A stretch of DNA of 64,000 nt from TTA-H9 sp002071415. GTDB taxonomy: Bacteria; Bacteroidota; Bacteroidia; Bacteroidales; TTA-H9. The DNA lies in the NCBI GenBank assembly GCA_035411425.1, contig DAONSX010000001.1, forward strand, positions 62,001 to 126,000. Direction: 5' to 3'. Within the stretch, counting starts at the first letter, position 1; each line of letters starts with the position of its first letter. The notes under the pieces were generated by a model. That model saw only the letters and a list, made by a program, of their open reading frames with translations, made no database searches and was not told the DNA's origin. Of the stretch, positions 17,619 through 27,800 are shown piece by piece. Both the position numbers and the translations under genes were made by a program.

Positions 17619-17626
17619 CAAATATA
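17619..17626 (-). promoter_or_regulatory. -7 element (TATATTTG) of the heptose operon
   Basis: Reads TATATTTG on the minus strand, with predicted start ~17612-17614 and a leader of ~10 nt to the hddA ATG at 17603. No clear -33. Confidence 0.55.
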
Positions 17627-18261
17627 TTTTTTGAAGATATTTCGTGTAACTTTCATTCGTTGAAATGAGAATGTAAAATTACGACCTTTTCGGTAATGAA
17701 GGGCTGACTGACTTTAGTTCCATTGCATGCGTCGGAAACTCAATTTTATTGCCTCAACATTTATTTATTGAGCAAGCGATCGATTTTTTCGAGAATATAC
17801 TCCTTGCAGAAGTGCATGCTGATGTAATTGTTACATCTGGCTTCCGAGGTTTGTCACGGTTGTGTTCGCAAGTATAAGTTGTTTGTGCCAGAATGTACAC
17901 CTTGGATAAATTAAAAGGTTTTAACATGCATGATAACGGCTGTGGCAAATGATATACTCTGCATCATGATTCTCAACTTTTACCTGTCGAGAAAAATTAA
18001 GGCGACATAGAAGACGATCATGGTGAGATTGTATGATATCAATGATCATCATCAAGGAAAAGTTTAGAATTTTACAAACCCATGAAATTATTCTATGGAA
18101 ATTTTTTATGGTATTTTTTTGAAACGAATTATTATGCGAATATCGAGGATAAAATTGATCTACAAAGCGAAAAGGCCACAATACATAACGAAATTCAAGA
18201 CGGAAAAGATTTCGATAATTGCTTGAAAATCAATTGAATGTAAAAATGGTTCATTTCCTTG
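17627..18261. other. ~635 bp without a recognisable gene between glycan operons
   Basis: Only short frames broken by stops in all six frames. An 86-codon minus-strand frame (17921-18181) shows no recognisable motif. The stretch separates the heptose operon from the glycosyltransferase operon on the same strand. Remnant of a lost gene or a long leader are both possible. Confidence 0.4.
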
Positions 18262-19401
18262 TTATAGAAATTCTTCGAAAGTTCTGATGAGTCCCTCCCA
18301 GGTAAACTTTTGTTTTTCTTTCTTTATATGTTGAACGAACTCATTTGTATTACCTAAGGAATAGAATTTGTAAATAGCATCGGCTAAAGATTTAGGGTTG
18401 GGTTCAACTACATAGCCTACTTTACCATCGGGTACCATTTCGGGCAAGCCTCCAACATTAGTTACTATCATGGGTTTTTCGAAATAATAAGCAATCTGGG
18501 TTACACCACTCTGAGTAGCCGATTTGTAAGGCTGGACAATGATGTCTGAAGCACAAAACCAGGCAGGAACTTCGGAATTGCTGATAAAAGAATTATGCAT
18601 CACGATTCGTTCACTAAGATTCAGATCGCTTATCATTTTTCTATAAGGCTCGGCATTAGTGTAAAATTCTCCAGCAATGATCAGTTTTACGGGTAGTTTT
18701 TCGAAACGCTTGTCGGTGAAGGCCTGTAAAAGAATATCGAGTCCTTTGTATTCACGAACAAAGCCAAAAAACAACATATACCTGAAAGATGGATCGAGAT
18801 CGAGCTTTTGACAGGCTTCCTCACGCGAAAGGGGCTTGCCATAAGTATCGTATAAAGGATGAGGATAAAATTTTCGTGGTTTCCTATTGCCGAAGCGGCC
18901 AATATCTTCAAGCACCGACTTCGACATGGCCACAAAGCCATGGCAACTTCCCAAAAAATATTTCGATAAGCAGGTATCGAAAAAACGTGCTTCATGAGGA
19001 ATAATATTGTCGATGATGGCTACGATTTTGGTAAAATGATTTTTTTTGACGATTCGTGCAATCGTACCCATACAAGGTGCCATAAAAGGCATCCAGTAAC
19101 GAAGAACCAACAGAAGAGGTCGTTTGTTTTTGATTTCGCGTCCAACTTTAATCCAGTTGAAGGGATTTATAGAATTGACTTTAGTGAGAATGTTCAACCC
19201 AACAGGCGGAGGATCGGTAGAATATTGAGTTTTGCCCGGAAAGAATAAAGAAGGATATTGAAGACTAAAATTGTAGATAGTAACTCTATATCCTGCGTCC
19301 TTAAAAGCCTGCGCAAGTCGCTCGTTGAAGGTGGCTAATCCTCCGCGTAAAGGATAGGTGGTTCCTAAAATAAATATTTCAATATCAGATTGATCGGTCA
19401 A
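18262..19401 (-). CDS. Glycosyltransferase family 4 protein
   Basis: 379 residues, GT-B fold. The N-terminus ILGTTYPLRGGLATFNERLA is the glycine-rich acceptor loop. The C-terminal half has FFGFVREYKGLDILLQAF and VGGLPEMVPDGKVGYVVEPNP, the nucleotide-sugar site of GT4 retaining enzymes. Probably adds a sugar to an envelope glycan on the cytoplasmic face; donor and acceptor unknown. The best start is a TTG at 19401, because no ATG lies near the N-terminus of the domain; it overlaps the upstream GT2 gene by 17 bp, so the two are likely coupled. Confidence 0.87.
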   Translation of the reverse strand: MTDQSDIEIFILGTTYPLRGGLATFNERLAQAFKDAGYRVTIYNFSLQYPSLFFPGKTQYSTDPPPVGLNILTKVNSINPFNWIKVGREIKNKRPLLLVLRYWMPFMAPCMGTIARIVKKNHFTKIVAIIDNIIPHEARFFDTCLSKYFLGSCHGFVAMSKSVLEDIGRFGNRKPRKFYPHPLYDTYGKPLSREEACQKLDLDPSFRYMLFFGFVREYKGLDILLQAFTDKRFEKLPVKLIIAGEFYTNAEPYRKMISDLNLSERIVMHNSFISNSEVPAWFCASDIIVQPYKSATQSGVTQIAYYFEKPMIVTNVGGLPEMVPDGKVGYVVEPNPKSLADAIYKFYSLGNTNEFVQHIKKEKQKFTWEGLIRTFEEFL

Positions 19402-20335
19402 ATCCGGTTCGTTTTTCGATTAAATATTTATTTCTATCGTGCGATGTTCGGGAAATAAGCTCTCCTACAAATCCTGCTGTAAACAATTGAGTTCCCAATA
19501 TCATCGAAAGAAGTCCGAAATAGAATAAAGGCCTCTGGGTCATTTTATATTCCGCCAGGAAAAATTTAGCATAAGCCAGATAGCAGGCTATAAGAAATCC
19601 TATGAAAAACAGAGCTGTACCTATGAGACCGAAAAAATGCATGGGTTTTTTCCCAAACCTTCCAATAAAACTAATAGAAATCAAATCGAGAAATCCATTG
19701 ATAAATCGATTTAGTCCATACTTACTTTTCCCATGTTTACGGGGATAGTGTTGAACGACTTTTTCTCCAATCTTTACAAACCCAGCCCATTTGGCAATAA
19801 CAGGAATATAACGATGCATTTCTCCATAAATCTCAATAGCTTTTACCACCTCGTTGCGGTAGGCCTTCAATCCGCAGTTGAAATCATGTAACTTGATATG
19901 TGTAGCTTTGCGAGTAGCCCAGTTATAAAGTTTTGTAGGGATAGTTTTTGAAGGCGGATCATATCGTTTTTTCTTCCAACCCGATACCAAATCATATCCT
20001 TGATTTTTTATCATTTGGTAAAGCTCGGGGATCTCATCGGGGCTATCTTGCAAATCGGCATCCATAGTGATGATTACCTCACCTATTGCCGCTTCGAAAC
20101 CCGTATTTAATGCTGCGGCTTTACCATAATTCCTGCGAAACTTGATGGCTTTTACATGCGGATCATCATGATTCAAAGCTTCGATGATTTTCCATGAATC
20201 ATCATTGCTGCCATCGTCAATAAAGATAATTTCGTAAGAAAATCCGTTTTGCTGCATTACCTTAGTAATCCAGGCATGCAATTCAGTAAGCGATTCAGCT
20301 TCGTTATATAAAGGAATAATGATAGATATATCCAT
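19385..20335 (-). CDS. Glycosyltransferase family 2, DPM1/GtrB-like membrane protein
   Basis: 316 residues. GT-A domain with SIIIPLYNEAESL, IDDGSNDDSW and the metal motif MDADLQDSP; it ends in two transmembrane helices (~230-290), the layout of polyprenyl-phosphate mannosyl/glucosyltransferases such as GtrB and ArnC. Likely transfers a sugar from a nucleotide donor to undecaprenyl phosphate. The ATG at 20335 overlaps the preceding stop by one base (TGATG). The specific sugar is not deducible. Confidence 0.88.
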   Translation of the reverse strand: MDISIIIPLYNEAESLTELHAWITKVMQQNGFSYEIIFIDDGSNDDSWKIIEALNHDDPHVKAIKFRRNYGKAAALNTGFEAAIGEVIITMDADLQDSPDEIPELYQMIKNQGYDLVSGWKKKRYDPPSKTIPTKLYNWATRKATHIKLHDFNCGLKAYRNEVVKAIEIYGEMHRYIPVIAKWAGFVKIGEKVVQHYPRKHGKSKYGLNRFINGFLDLISISFIGRFGKKPMHFFGLIGTALFFIGFLIACYLAYAKFFLAEYKMTQRPLFYFGLLSMILGTQLFTAGFVGELISRTSHDRNKYLIEKRTGFDRSI

Positions 20336-20898
20336 CAATCGTGGGTACTGATTTCTTCGTCAGAAAAACTGGGAATGGGTTTTTTTCTGGTAAAGGCAGA
20401 AATAATCAGTGCAAAAATAAGGCTCATGGCAATATTCCCATAGAATCCCTGCAAAGCCGATTTTAAAGGAGTTACACTTTCTACCCTTGCAATAGCACTG
20501 TCCAGAGCTTCGCCCGTCAAGGCAGGATTCTGTTCCAGCATCTCGATACTGCGTTCAATAGCTTCTGTAAAATAGGATGGATCAAAATATTGGTAAAATA
20601 CATAAGAATAAATCCCACCAACGATAGCTGCAATAACTCCCGTGAAGAAAGAATTCAGCAAACCATCGGTGTAGGTCAAAATGCCATTCAGCTTTTTATC
20701 TCTTAGGATTTTATTACTGTAATAAAGAAATCCAATGTACATAGCCAGAGATATTAGAAGATTTACTATTCCAAAAACAGTATTAAACTGGTCGAATCCG
20801 GCAATGTAATATATCAGGCTGAGGAGAATGAAAACAACTCCCATAAGGGCTCCATATTTCAAACTATTGTTGAGCGTAAGGATTAATTTGTTTTTCAT
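20335..20898 (-). CDS. DUF4199 family membrane protein
   Basis: 187 residues with four hydrophobic helices: near residues 14-32, 40-58, 83-103 and 150-167. The N-terminal SLKYGALMGVVFILLSLIYYIAG and central GLLNSFFTGVIAAIVGGIYSYVFYQYFDP match DUF4199 of Bacteroidetes, whose function is unknown. It is the first gene of the glycosyltransferase operon and has its own promoter upstream. Confidence 0.85.
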   Translation of the reverse strand: MKNKLILTLNNSLKYGALMGVVFILLSLIYYIAGFDQFNTVFGIVNLLISLAMYIGFLYYSNKILRDKKLNGILTYTDGLLNSFFTGVIAAIVGGIYSYVFYQYFDPSYFTEAIERSIEMLEQNPALTGEALDSAIARVESVTPLKSALQGFYGNIAMSLIFALIISAFTRKKPIPSFSDEEISTHD

Positions 20899-20925
20899 AG
20901 TTTAAAGGTATTTTTACTTATTGAG

Positions 20926-20933
20926 CAAAGGTA
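20926..20933 (-). promoter_or_regulatory. -7 element (TACCTTTG) of the DUF4199-GT2-GT4 operon
   Basis: TAnnTTTG on the minus strand; predicted leader ~20 nt before the ATG at 20898. Divergent from the SRP RNA promoter 60 bp away. Confidence 0.55.
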
Positions 20934-20993
20934 AAAATATTCACGAAATTGTAAAAATCTTTCGATAAAGAATAAAAAATTAGAATTTTGTTG

Positions 20994-21001
20994 TATTTTT
21001 G
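20994..21001 (+). promoter_or_regulatory. -7 element (TATTTTTG) of the SRP RNA gene
   Basis: TAnnTTTG ending 4-6 nt before the GGGTAAG that opens the SRP RNA helix, so the predicted start and RNA 5' end agree. Confidence 0.6.
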
Positions 21002-21002
21002 C

Positions 21003-21105
21003 AAAGGGTAAGTCTTATACGACCAGCTCCCGATGAACTCCCCCAGGTCCGGGAGGAAGCAAGGGTAATCGGTCGTAGCGGTGCGATATAAGGAGCTTAC
21101 CCTTT
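21003..21105 (+). ncRNA. ffs: Small signal recognition particle RNA (4.5S type)
   Basis: The hallmark apical domain CCCAGGTCCGGGAGGAAGCA binds Ffh and is nearly identical to the universal core (GGUC...GGAAGGAAGCA). The ends pair: AAAGGGTAAG (21003-21012) with CTTACCCTTT (21096-21105). The length of ~100 nt matches the Alu-less bacterial form. It partners Ffh for co-translational membrane targeting. Minus-strand frames over it are shadows. Confidence 0.95.
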
Positions 21106-21180
21106 CTTATTTTATAGATTTTTATCTTAACGAGGCTGAACAATACTATTATCACTCTTTCACCGTAAGAAATTTGTAAA

Positions 21181-21197
21181 GATGCATGAGATGCATC
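21181..21197. repeat. Short perfect hairpin GATGCAT-GAG-ATGCATC
   Basis: 7-bp perfect inverted repeat with a 3-nt loop, between the SRP RNA and the terminator. No T tract; function unclear. Confidence 0.4.
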
Positions 21198-21202
21198 GGA
21201 AG

Positions 21203-21230
21203 AAAAAACCTGCTTTTGAGCAGGTTTTTT
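21203..21230. terminator. Bidirectional terminator between ffs and the TonB receptor gene
   Basis: 11-bp perfect stem AAAAAACCTGC (21203-21213) / GCAGGTTTTTT (21220-21230) with a 6-nt loop and T tracts on both strands. Confidence 0.9.
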
Positions 21231-21252
21231 CATGGCGCATGAAATAGAAATA

Positions 21253-24200
21253 TTAGTTGAAAATATAACGAATTCCGACTTGCCCCATCCATCGTGAGCT
21301 TATCAGACCGCTGTCGTCGATATTCCATACTTCGCCTTTAGGTTTCTGGAAAGTAAAGGTTGGTACGGTTTTATTGCCATCGGCATCAGCTTTGAGTCCC
21401 TGGAAGTTAAGAAGAGGATAATTACCATAATATCCTGATACATAATATTTACGACCCCAATCGGAATTAATAAAATTACCCAGATTGAAGATATCGAAAG
21501 TAATCTGAAGCGTATTTCGTTTGCCGGCTACGTTAACATAAAAGTCCTGTGCCAAATGAAGGTCAATGTTATGTTCAAAGGGGGTGCGGGCAGCATTGCG
21601 TTCGGCATACATGCCACGACGAGACCTCAAATAATCGTCCGATTCTATGAAAGCAGTCAGATCATTCCATTGCTGTTCTTTACTTATAACAATATTTCCA
21701 TTGGCGTCTTTGACATCGAGTAAAATAATATCGTTTTGATCTTTAGGAACATACATCAGTTCCAAACTTTGGTTATCTTCACCCAGCCATGATTTGGTAT
21801 TATCCTGATAACCCCATGAAAATCTTTGACCCGATTGTCCTGAATAGAAGAATCCAATAGTTGTGGCACAATGTTTCAGATAGTCGATTTTCCATGATAT
21901 ATAGCCCACGATGCGATGACCCATATCAAAATCAGAGATGCTGAAGTCGAGGTCATTTTTCCCTCTTACATTGGGAACGCGCCATTGAGAGGAGTTTTGG
22001 GATGATTGTCCATCGTTCATCGAGCGAGCTGCTCCAAAGGTATAGGCTAAACTCGTGTATAAGCCATTATGGAAGGTTTTCTGCAACTGAGCAGTGAGAT
22101 TATAAGTATATCCCAGAGATGTATTGGTTGCCCACATAATGTCAGTATATTTAGCACCCTGCAGGTCAATTTTTTCCCATAAAGGGCGGTTATCGCCGGT
22201 TCCTGTCAGATGAAGTCCGGATTTTTTATAAGCAAGGTTCTTATAAAGTACATTATTAATGTTTTTGGTGTAAGTAACATCACCAGTTGCAATCACATCC
22301 CAAGGTAGTTTTTGGTCGACGGCCAAACTCATACGCCAAACCTGAGGGAATTTGAAATTCTTAGCAAATAGGTCGATCTGGCCTGAAGGTGTAACTGGAT
22401 CTCCGGGTTTCCATCCGGGCTGGTTGTTCCAATCGGGATTGAAAATCAGATAAGGGCTCGTAGGGTTCGAAACATAGGTTACCCTCATGCCGCCAAGCAT
22501 AAGTCCATTGTTGTTGTAAACACCACCTGGCCAAACATAAGGTATGCGGGAAGTGAAAATACCTATACCTCCTCTAACCTGAGTACTTTGATCATTGAAT
22601 ACATCCCAGTTGAATCCGAATCTGGGCGACCATAACAGATGGACATCAGGCATTTGACCGGTTTGTGCCCCTTGCAAATCCCATCCATTCTGTTCTAAAA
22701 CAGGAATGATGTTATTATTGAAATCTTCGTTTACAATGGGATCGTCTAAAAACATGGGAATATCAACCCTGAGGCCAAAGGTAAGTTTCAAATTATCCAG
22801 AGCTTGATATTCGTCCTGAGCATAGAATCCCAACTGAAGGGCTTTGAATTTTGTAGCTGCACTCGAACCATCACCCGTTTTCCCATCTGTCATCGAAAAT
22901 GTTCTATCATATTGAGTAGCTGTATCATTGTTCAAGAAATCATCAATGCTGTTATAGGTATAAACTCCGAAATTTTGACGGATGAAGAGGTTATACATGT
23001 TATAGAATTCGTTGTGCGTACCAAATGTAAGGGTATGTTTTCCAGAGTACCATTCGAAATTATCGGTAAGAGTGATAATATCCTGATCGAGCTGATTGGC
23101 TGTGGAAAATTGTTCAGAACCAAGATTGATGCTGCCTTTACCGTCGCGAATGCTCACGTAAGGGAAATTCTGTCCCATAGGATCGCGGTCATCTCTAACA
23201 AAGGTAAGTCCCACAATCAGGTTGTTGGCAAATTTGTTTCCGAAGATACTTTTCAGTTCTAAAGCCGATGAATTGGTGGTAGATGGAAAATATATACCCG
23301 CATTTTCGAAAGTGATGTTGGTATTGGTTTGATACCCAGGTTCGGTTTTTGTTCCTTTTGTATATTGATGTCGAAGGGTAAGCTTATGGTTTTGATTGAT
23401 GTTCCAGTCGACACGTCCAAATATTTTGGTGCCGTCGAGTTTTTTTATAACTCCCTGAAATCCACCCGGGTCATAACCATACGATTTTACCTTTTCGATT
23501 AGTTGACTAATTTTATCTACATCCGAATTGCCTTCATAAGTAGAAAATTCGAAAGGCTGAGGAGTTTCGTCCTTTTGAATCTCGACGTTGCCAAAAAAGA
23601 AAACTTTATCCTTGATGATAGGGCCACCTAAGCGAACGCCATAAGTTTTACTCGAAAAATCGGGTAGTTTCTTTCTTTCGATGTTGGAATCGTCGGTGGG
23701 AGTTTTTCCTGCGAGGTCTTGATTACGGAAATAATAATAGGCCGAACCTTCAATTTCATTAGTTCCTCTTCGAGTTACGGCATTGATTCCTGCACCGGCA
23801 AAACCACCCAATTTGATGTCGTAAGGAGCAATAGCAATATTCAACTGATCGATGGCATCCATACTAAAGGGGCTTATACCGGTTTGTCCACCGTTGGTTC
23901 CACTTCCGGCTAATCCGAATACATCGTTGTTAACGGCACCATCTATAAATATGGCATTGTAGCGGTTGTTCATGCCAGCTACCGTAAGATTGGGTCCATC
24001 GCTGGTTTCCTGAACCCGGGCTTGAGGCGTCAATCGAGTGTAGTCGGTTAGATTGCGCCCGATGGTTGGTAATTTATCGATTTTGTCACGTGTTATATTG
24101 GTTTCACTACCGGTTCGATTTAAATCGAAGATTGCACTTCTTTCAGCAGTGATTTCGACACCGGAAATTTGAGAAAGCTTCTCGGCTAAAGAGACATTAA

Positions 24201-24516
24201 TTCGCGAATATTGTCCTAATGTAAGGAAAATGTTCTCTTTCAGAAAATCTTCGTAACCAACATACGAAATTTTCAAGGTGTAAGGACCACCAACGTTGAC
24301 ATTGGGAATTCGATAGAAACCATTGATATCGGTGGTTGTACCATACTGCGTGCCTGAAGGAACATGGATAAGTATGACCGTCGCTCCGGGTAAACTTTCA
24401 CCATTAGTCCCGGTAACTTTCCCATTGATCCCAGAAGTAGTAATCTGTGCAAACGAACTGCCTGCTCCTATCATGATAAGTACAATCATGCAGAGTTTTC
24501 GGAAAATTTGATTCAT
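21253..24516 (-). CDS. TonB-dependent receptor with carboxypeptidase-regulatory-like N-terminus (Oar-like)
   Basis: 1087 residues. Signal peptide to ~24 (ending SSFAQ), a CarboxypepD_reg-like beta-sandwich (~28-115, with GKVTGTNGESLPGATV and DINGFYRIPNV), a plug (~125-250, AGMNNRYNAIFIDGAVNNDVFG) and a large beta-barrel ending MGQVGIRYIFN. The layout matches Oar-type receptors of Bacteroidetes and Myxococcus. Energised by TonB-ExbBD at the outer membrane; substrate unknown. No SusD partner is adjacent, so a classical polysaccharide-utilisation role is unsupported. Confidence 0.92.
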   Translation of the reverse strand: MNQIFRKLCMIVLIMIGAGSSFAQITTSGINGKVTGTNGESLPGATVILIHVPSGTQYGTTTDINGFYRIPNVNVGGPYTLKISYVGYEDFLKENIFLTLGQYSRINVSLAEKLSQISGVEITAERSAIFDLNRTGSETNITRDKIDKLPTIGRNLTDYTRLTPQARVQETSDGPNLTVAGMNNRYNAIFIDGAVNNDVFGLAGSGTNGGQTGISPFSMDAIDQLNIAIAPYDIKLGGFAGAGINAVTRRGTNEIEGSAYYYFRNQDLAGKTPTDDSNIERKKLPDFSSKTYGVRLGGPIIKDKVFFFGNVEIQKDETPQPFEFSTYEGNSDVDKISQLIEKVKSYGYDPGGFQGVIKKLDGTKIFGRVDWNINQNHKLTLRHQYTKGTKTEPGYQTNTNITFENAGIYFPSTTNSSALELKSIFGNKFANNLIVGLTFVRDDRDPMGQNFPYVSIRDGKGSINLGSEQFSTANQLDQDIITLTDNFEWYSGKHTLTFGTHNEFYNMYNLFIRQNFGVYTYNSIDDFLNNDTATQYDRTFSMTDGKTGDGSSAATKFKALQLGFYAQDEYQALDNLKLTFGLRVDIPMFLDDPIVNEDFNNNIIPVLEQNGWDLQGAQTGQMPDVHLLWSPRFGFNWDVFNDQSTQVRGGIGIFTSRIPYVWPGGVYNNNGLMLGGMRVTYVSNPTSPYLIFNPDWNNQPGWKPGDPVTPSGQIDLFAKNFKFPQVWRMSLAVDQKLPWDVIATGDVTYTKNINNVLYKNLAYKKSGLHLTGTGDNRPLWEKIDLQGAKYTDIMWATNTSLGYTYNLTAQLQKTFHNGLYTSLAYTFGAARSMNDGQSSQNSSQWRVPNVRGKNDLDFSISDFDMGHRIVGYISWKIDYLKHCATTIGFFYSGQSGQRFSWGYQDNTKSWLGEDNQSLELMYVPKDQNDIILLDVKDANGNIVISKEQQWNDLTAFIESDDYLRSRRGMYAERNAARTPFEHNIDLHLAQDFYVNVAGKRNTLQITFDIFNLGNFINSDWGRKYYVSGYYGNYPLLNFQGLKADADGNKTVPTFTFQKPKGEVWNIDDSGLISSRWMGQVGIRYIFN

Positions 24517-24806
24517 AATTTAATGGGTTAGATTATTGAGGTTGAGTTGTCCGAAATCATAACTTAGATAAATATATATGTGTATTCATTTTATCAAAAG
24601 GTTATCAATAAATGTAAACAGCCTCTTCGAAATCCTTGCAAAACTATCGAAGAGTATGAGAATATCATTTAAATAAACTTAAAGTTTTTATTAATTCTCT
24701 TTAAAAGCAGATAAAATATTTTATTGATCAGGTGGTTATAAAATGATTCAGAGATACATTACCCATATGACTTTTCGAGTGATAAGGAGAATCATTCTTT
24801 GAAGGT

Positions 24807-27800
24807 TTATTTTAGGGCAGTAATGAGGATTTTTTGAATGGAGAGGTTGGCTTGTTCGGGTACCAGGCTCAACCATGTGGTAGTGGCTGCATTCCATCCC
24901 GTAGTTGAGTTCAATGGTGCAACAAAGGTATTGGTAACAGGGTTTTTTAATAATTTAATAACCACGCCTCCTGTTTTGGTTTTTCCGTGGCCATAGTTTA
25001 CGACGATTTTGGCGTCTTCTTGTAAAGGATGGGAGAGGCTGACTACTATAAAAGCTTCGCTTTTGGCAGGATATGTTTTTGCATCAAGTGAAAATTGAAC
25101 CATTTGATTGGTTTCGAGATTTAATGGTTCGTCTGTAATTTGCGTCAGAGTATCTGAGAGTATCAGTTTCAGAGTTCGCTGCAAGCCTTCGATGGCTTCC
25201 TGACGGTGAGGTTCGAGATGCAGGGCAATCAAATAATTATCGAAAGCTACGCCAAGATCGTTTTTATTTTCGGCAATTTTCCCTTCAGCAAGCGCTTTTT
25301 CATAAGTAATTCCTTCCACTTCGCGTGGAGTAATGAGTAAGGCATTGAGTTCGGCAATTTTTTTCGAGGGGTAGTCTTCGGTTGGTTTTAAGTTTCGAGC
25401 CGTTAGATAATGTTTGAGAGCATCATTATAAAGTCTGACGTCGAAACAACTATCGGCCGATTTTATGGCGTGTTGAAAACGAGCTTCTAAAAGGGCATTG
25501 TCGCTAAGAATTTTTTGTATTTCTTTTATCTTTTGTCCGGGTAATGCCTCAGAAGGATTAACTTCTGCCGCTTTCCTGTAAAAGCTAATAGCTTCTTCAA
25601 GTGCGCCTTGCCGGTAAAGGCTATCGGCTTGTCGAAAATTGTTTTTATATGCAAGTTGTCGTTGTTCTATGGCTTGTATTTCTTCATCAATTTGTTTGAG
25701 CCTGTTTGCAGCATATTCCTGATCGGGCATCACCTGTGTGGCTTGCATGAAAAACTGACGTGCTTCATATAATTTTCCTGCCTTGTATGAAGCATCAGCT
25801 TTGGTAATAAGATTGTGATACTGTTCGGTTCGAGTAGCAATTTCCTGAATTATATTCCGAAGTTCTGTAATTTTTTGCTTTGGATATTCTTCATTCGGTT
25901 TCAATTGAACAGCATTTTCATAAGCAAGGACTGCTTGGGAATAATTTTTTAGTTTATCGAGACTATCAGCGGTTTTTATCCATCGAGTATAATCCTGTTC
26001 TCGCTTCTCGATGGTTTTTATTTTTGTTTCAATGGCTAAGATTTGATCCAGTGGATAAGTCTCATTCTGCTTGATTTGACTGGCTTCCTTATAATATGTT
26101 AAAGCCGTTATCAAATTATCTGATTTATATAATGAATCAGCTTTGGCAATGGCTTGCTGGTATTTGAGTTCGTTAGCCTTCATCTGTGCAATAATTCTAT
26201 GAAGAGCTTCTATTCTATCTTTCACTTCTTCATTGTTCGGCTTGATAGATAAGGCATTCTGATACATCTCGAGAGCATTTTGATAATCTCCTGCGTTTTC
26301 GAGATTCTTTGCATTAGCCTTGGCAAGAGTAAAGGCATCGTTTTCGGCCTTTTCTTTTTCGGTCTTTAAAATCTTAATCTGTTCGATACGTGATTGTGGA
26401 TAAGGATTTCCGGGCATAAGCTGGCTTGCTTGCTGATAAAAACCGAGCGCCTTATCGAGATCCTGAGCATCAAAGGCCTCATTTCCCCTTGCTACGTAAT
26501 CATTGAAAGACTTTTCTTTTTCTGCCTTCGCCAGAATGAGTGAATCCATTTGTTGAACCTTCTGACTGGGATAAACTTCATTTGGATTGATAGCTTGTGC
26601 TTTTTGATATTCTAATTTAGCTTGCTGCCATTTCCCTTCTTTAGCCAATTGATTGGCTTGGACAATAGTTTGCCTGTAATTGGCCTCAATAGCAGCTTTT
26701 TGTTCGAGTTGCAGTTGTATTTCTTCGACTTTCTGTTGAGGATATTTTTCGTCGGGATAAATTTTCAGCGCATTTTGATATGCTGCCAAGGCATTTTTCA
26801 AATCTCCCGTTGCTAAGTATTGGTCGGCAAGTTTGATGTTAGATTCATAAGTTTCGCGTTTTTGCCGCAAATTGCCAAGAATATTTTCAATTTCGGAAAT
26901 ACGCGCGCTGGCTGCTTTATCATTAGGTTGAATTTTCAATACCTGCCGATAGTAAACTAAAGCCGAGTCATACTGTTTGGATTCAAAGAAATTTTGGGCT
27001 TCTGAAAGCGTCTGACTGTAAAGTTTCAGGCGATTTTGCTCTACTATTAATAGGGAATCGCTCTGGGCTTTTTTTCTTGAAGCCAAAAGATCGTTTGTTT
27101 TTAATTGTATAGCTTCTGCATAAGCTTTCGAAGCATTCTCATATTGCTTTTCGCTTAAATATCTATCGCCTCGAGCTAAAGTTTGAGCATACTTTGCCTC
27201 TTTCAAGGCAATATCCTGACGAATTCGAGATGATTCCTCTATTTTTTGAGAGGCAAGAGCATGATTGGGCTTAAGTGCTAAAGCTTCGCGATACAGTTTC
27301 TCGGCTTGTTCGTAATCTTTTTGATTTTCTGCTTCACCAGCCCTGGCTAAAAGCATTTCGAATTGTTCATCAATCGATTTTTGAACTAATAAAGTGCTGT
27401 CGATGGAATGTATTCTATCGAGGGCTCTTTTGTCATTGGGAAAGATTTCGAGTGCAGATTGAAGAACTTCTTTTGCCTTGGCAAATTGATTATTTTTCAA
27501 TAATCTATCTGCTTGAACCAACTTTTCGTCAAAGGCGTTCCGAAAGGCTTGCTGTTGCTTGAATAAATCTTCGATTTCTTGAATTTTTGTCTTTGGATAA
27601 GTTTCGTCGGGTTTCAACTTAATAGCACCTTGGTAAAGAACAAGGGCATCGTTATACATCTTATTGGCAAGCAAGTTGTCAGCTTTTTGTATGGCTTGTT
27701 GATAGTTTGCCTGAAGCTGTCGGAAGTTTGTTTCGAGTTCGTCGATTTGTGCAAGTTTAGCCCTTACTTGCGCATTATTAGGTTGAAGTTCGGAAGCTTG

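Noticed and set aside
21015..21233. 72-codon minus-strand frame over the SRP RNA
   Set aside because: Overlaps the RNA gene and its terminator; not a protein gene.
22804..23262. 152-codon plus-strand frame inside the TonB receptor gene
   Set aside because: Antisense shadow of the barrel region, with no motif or promoter.
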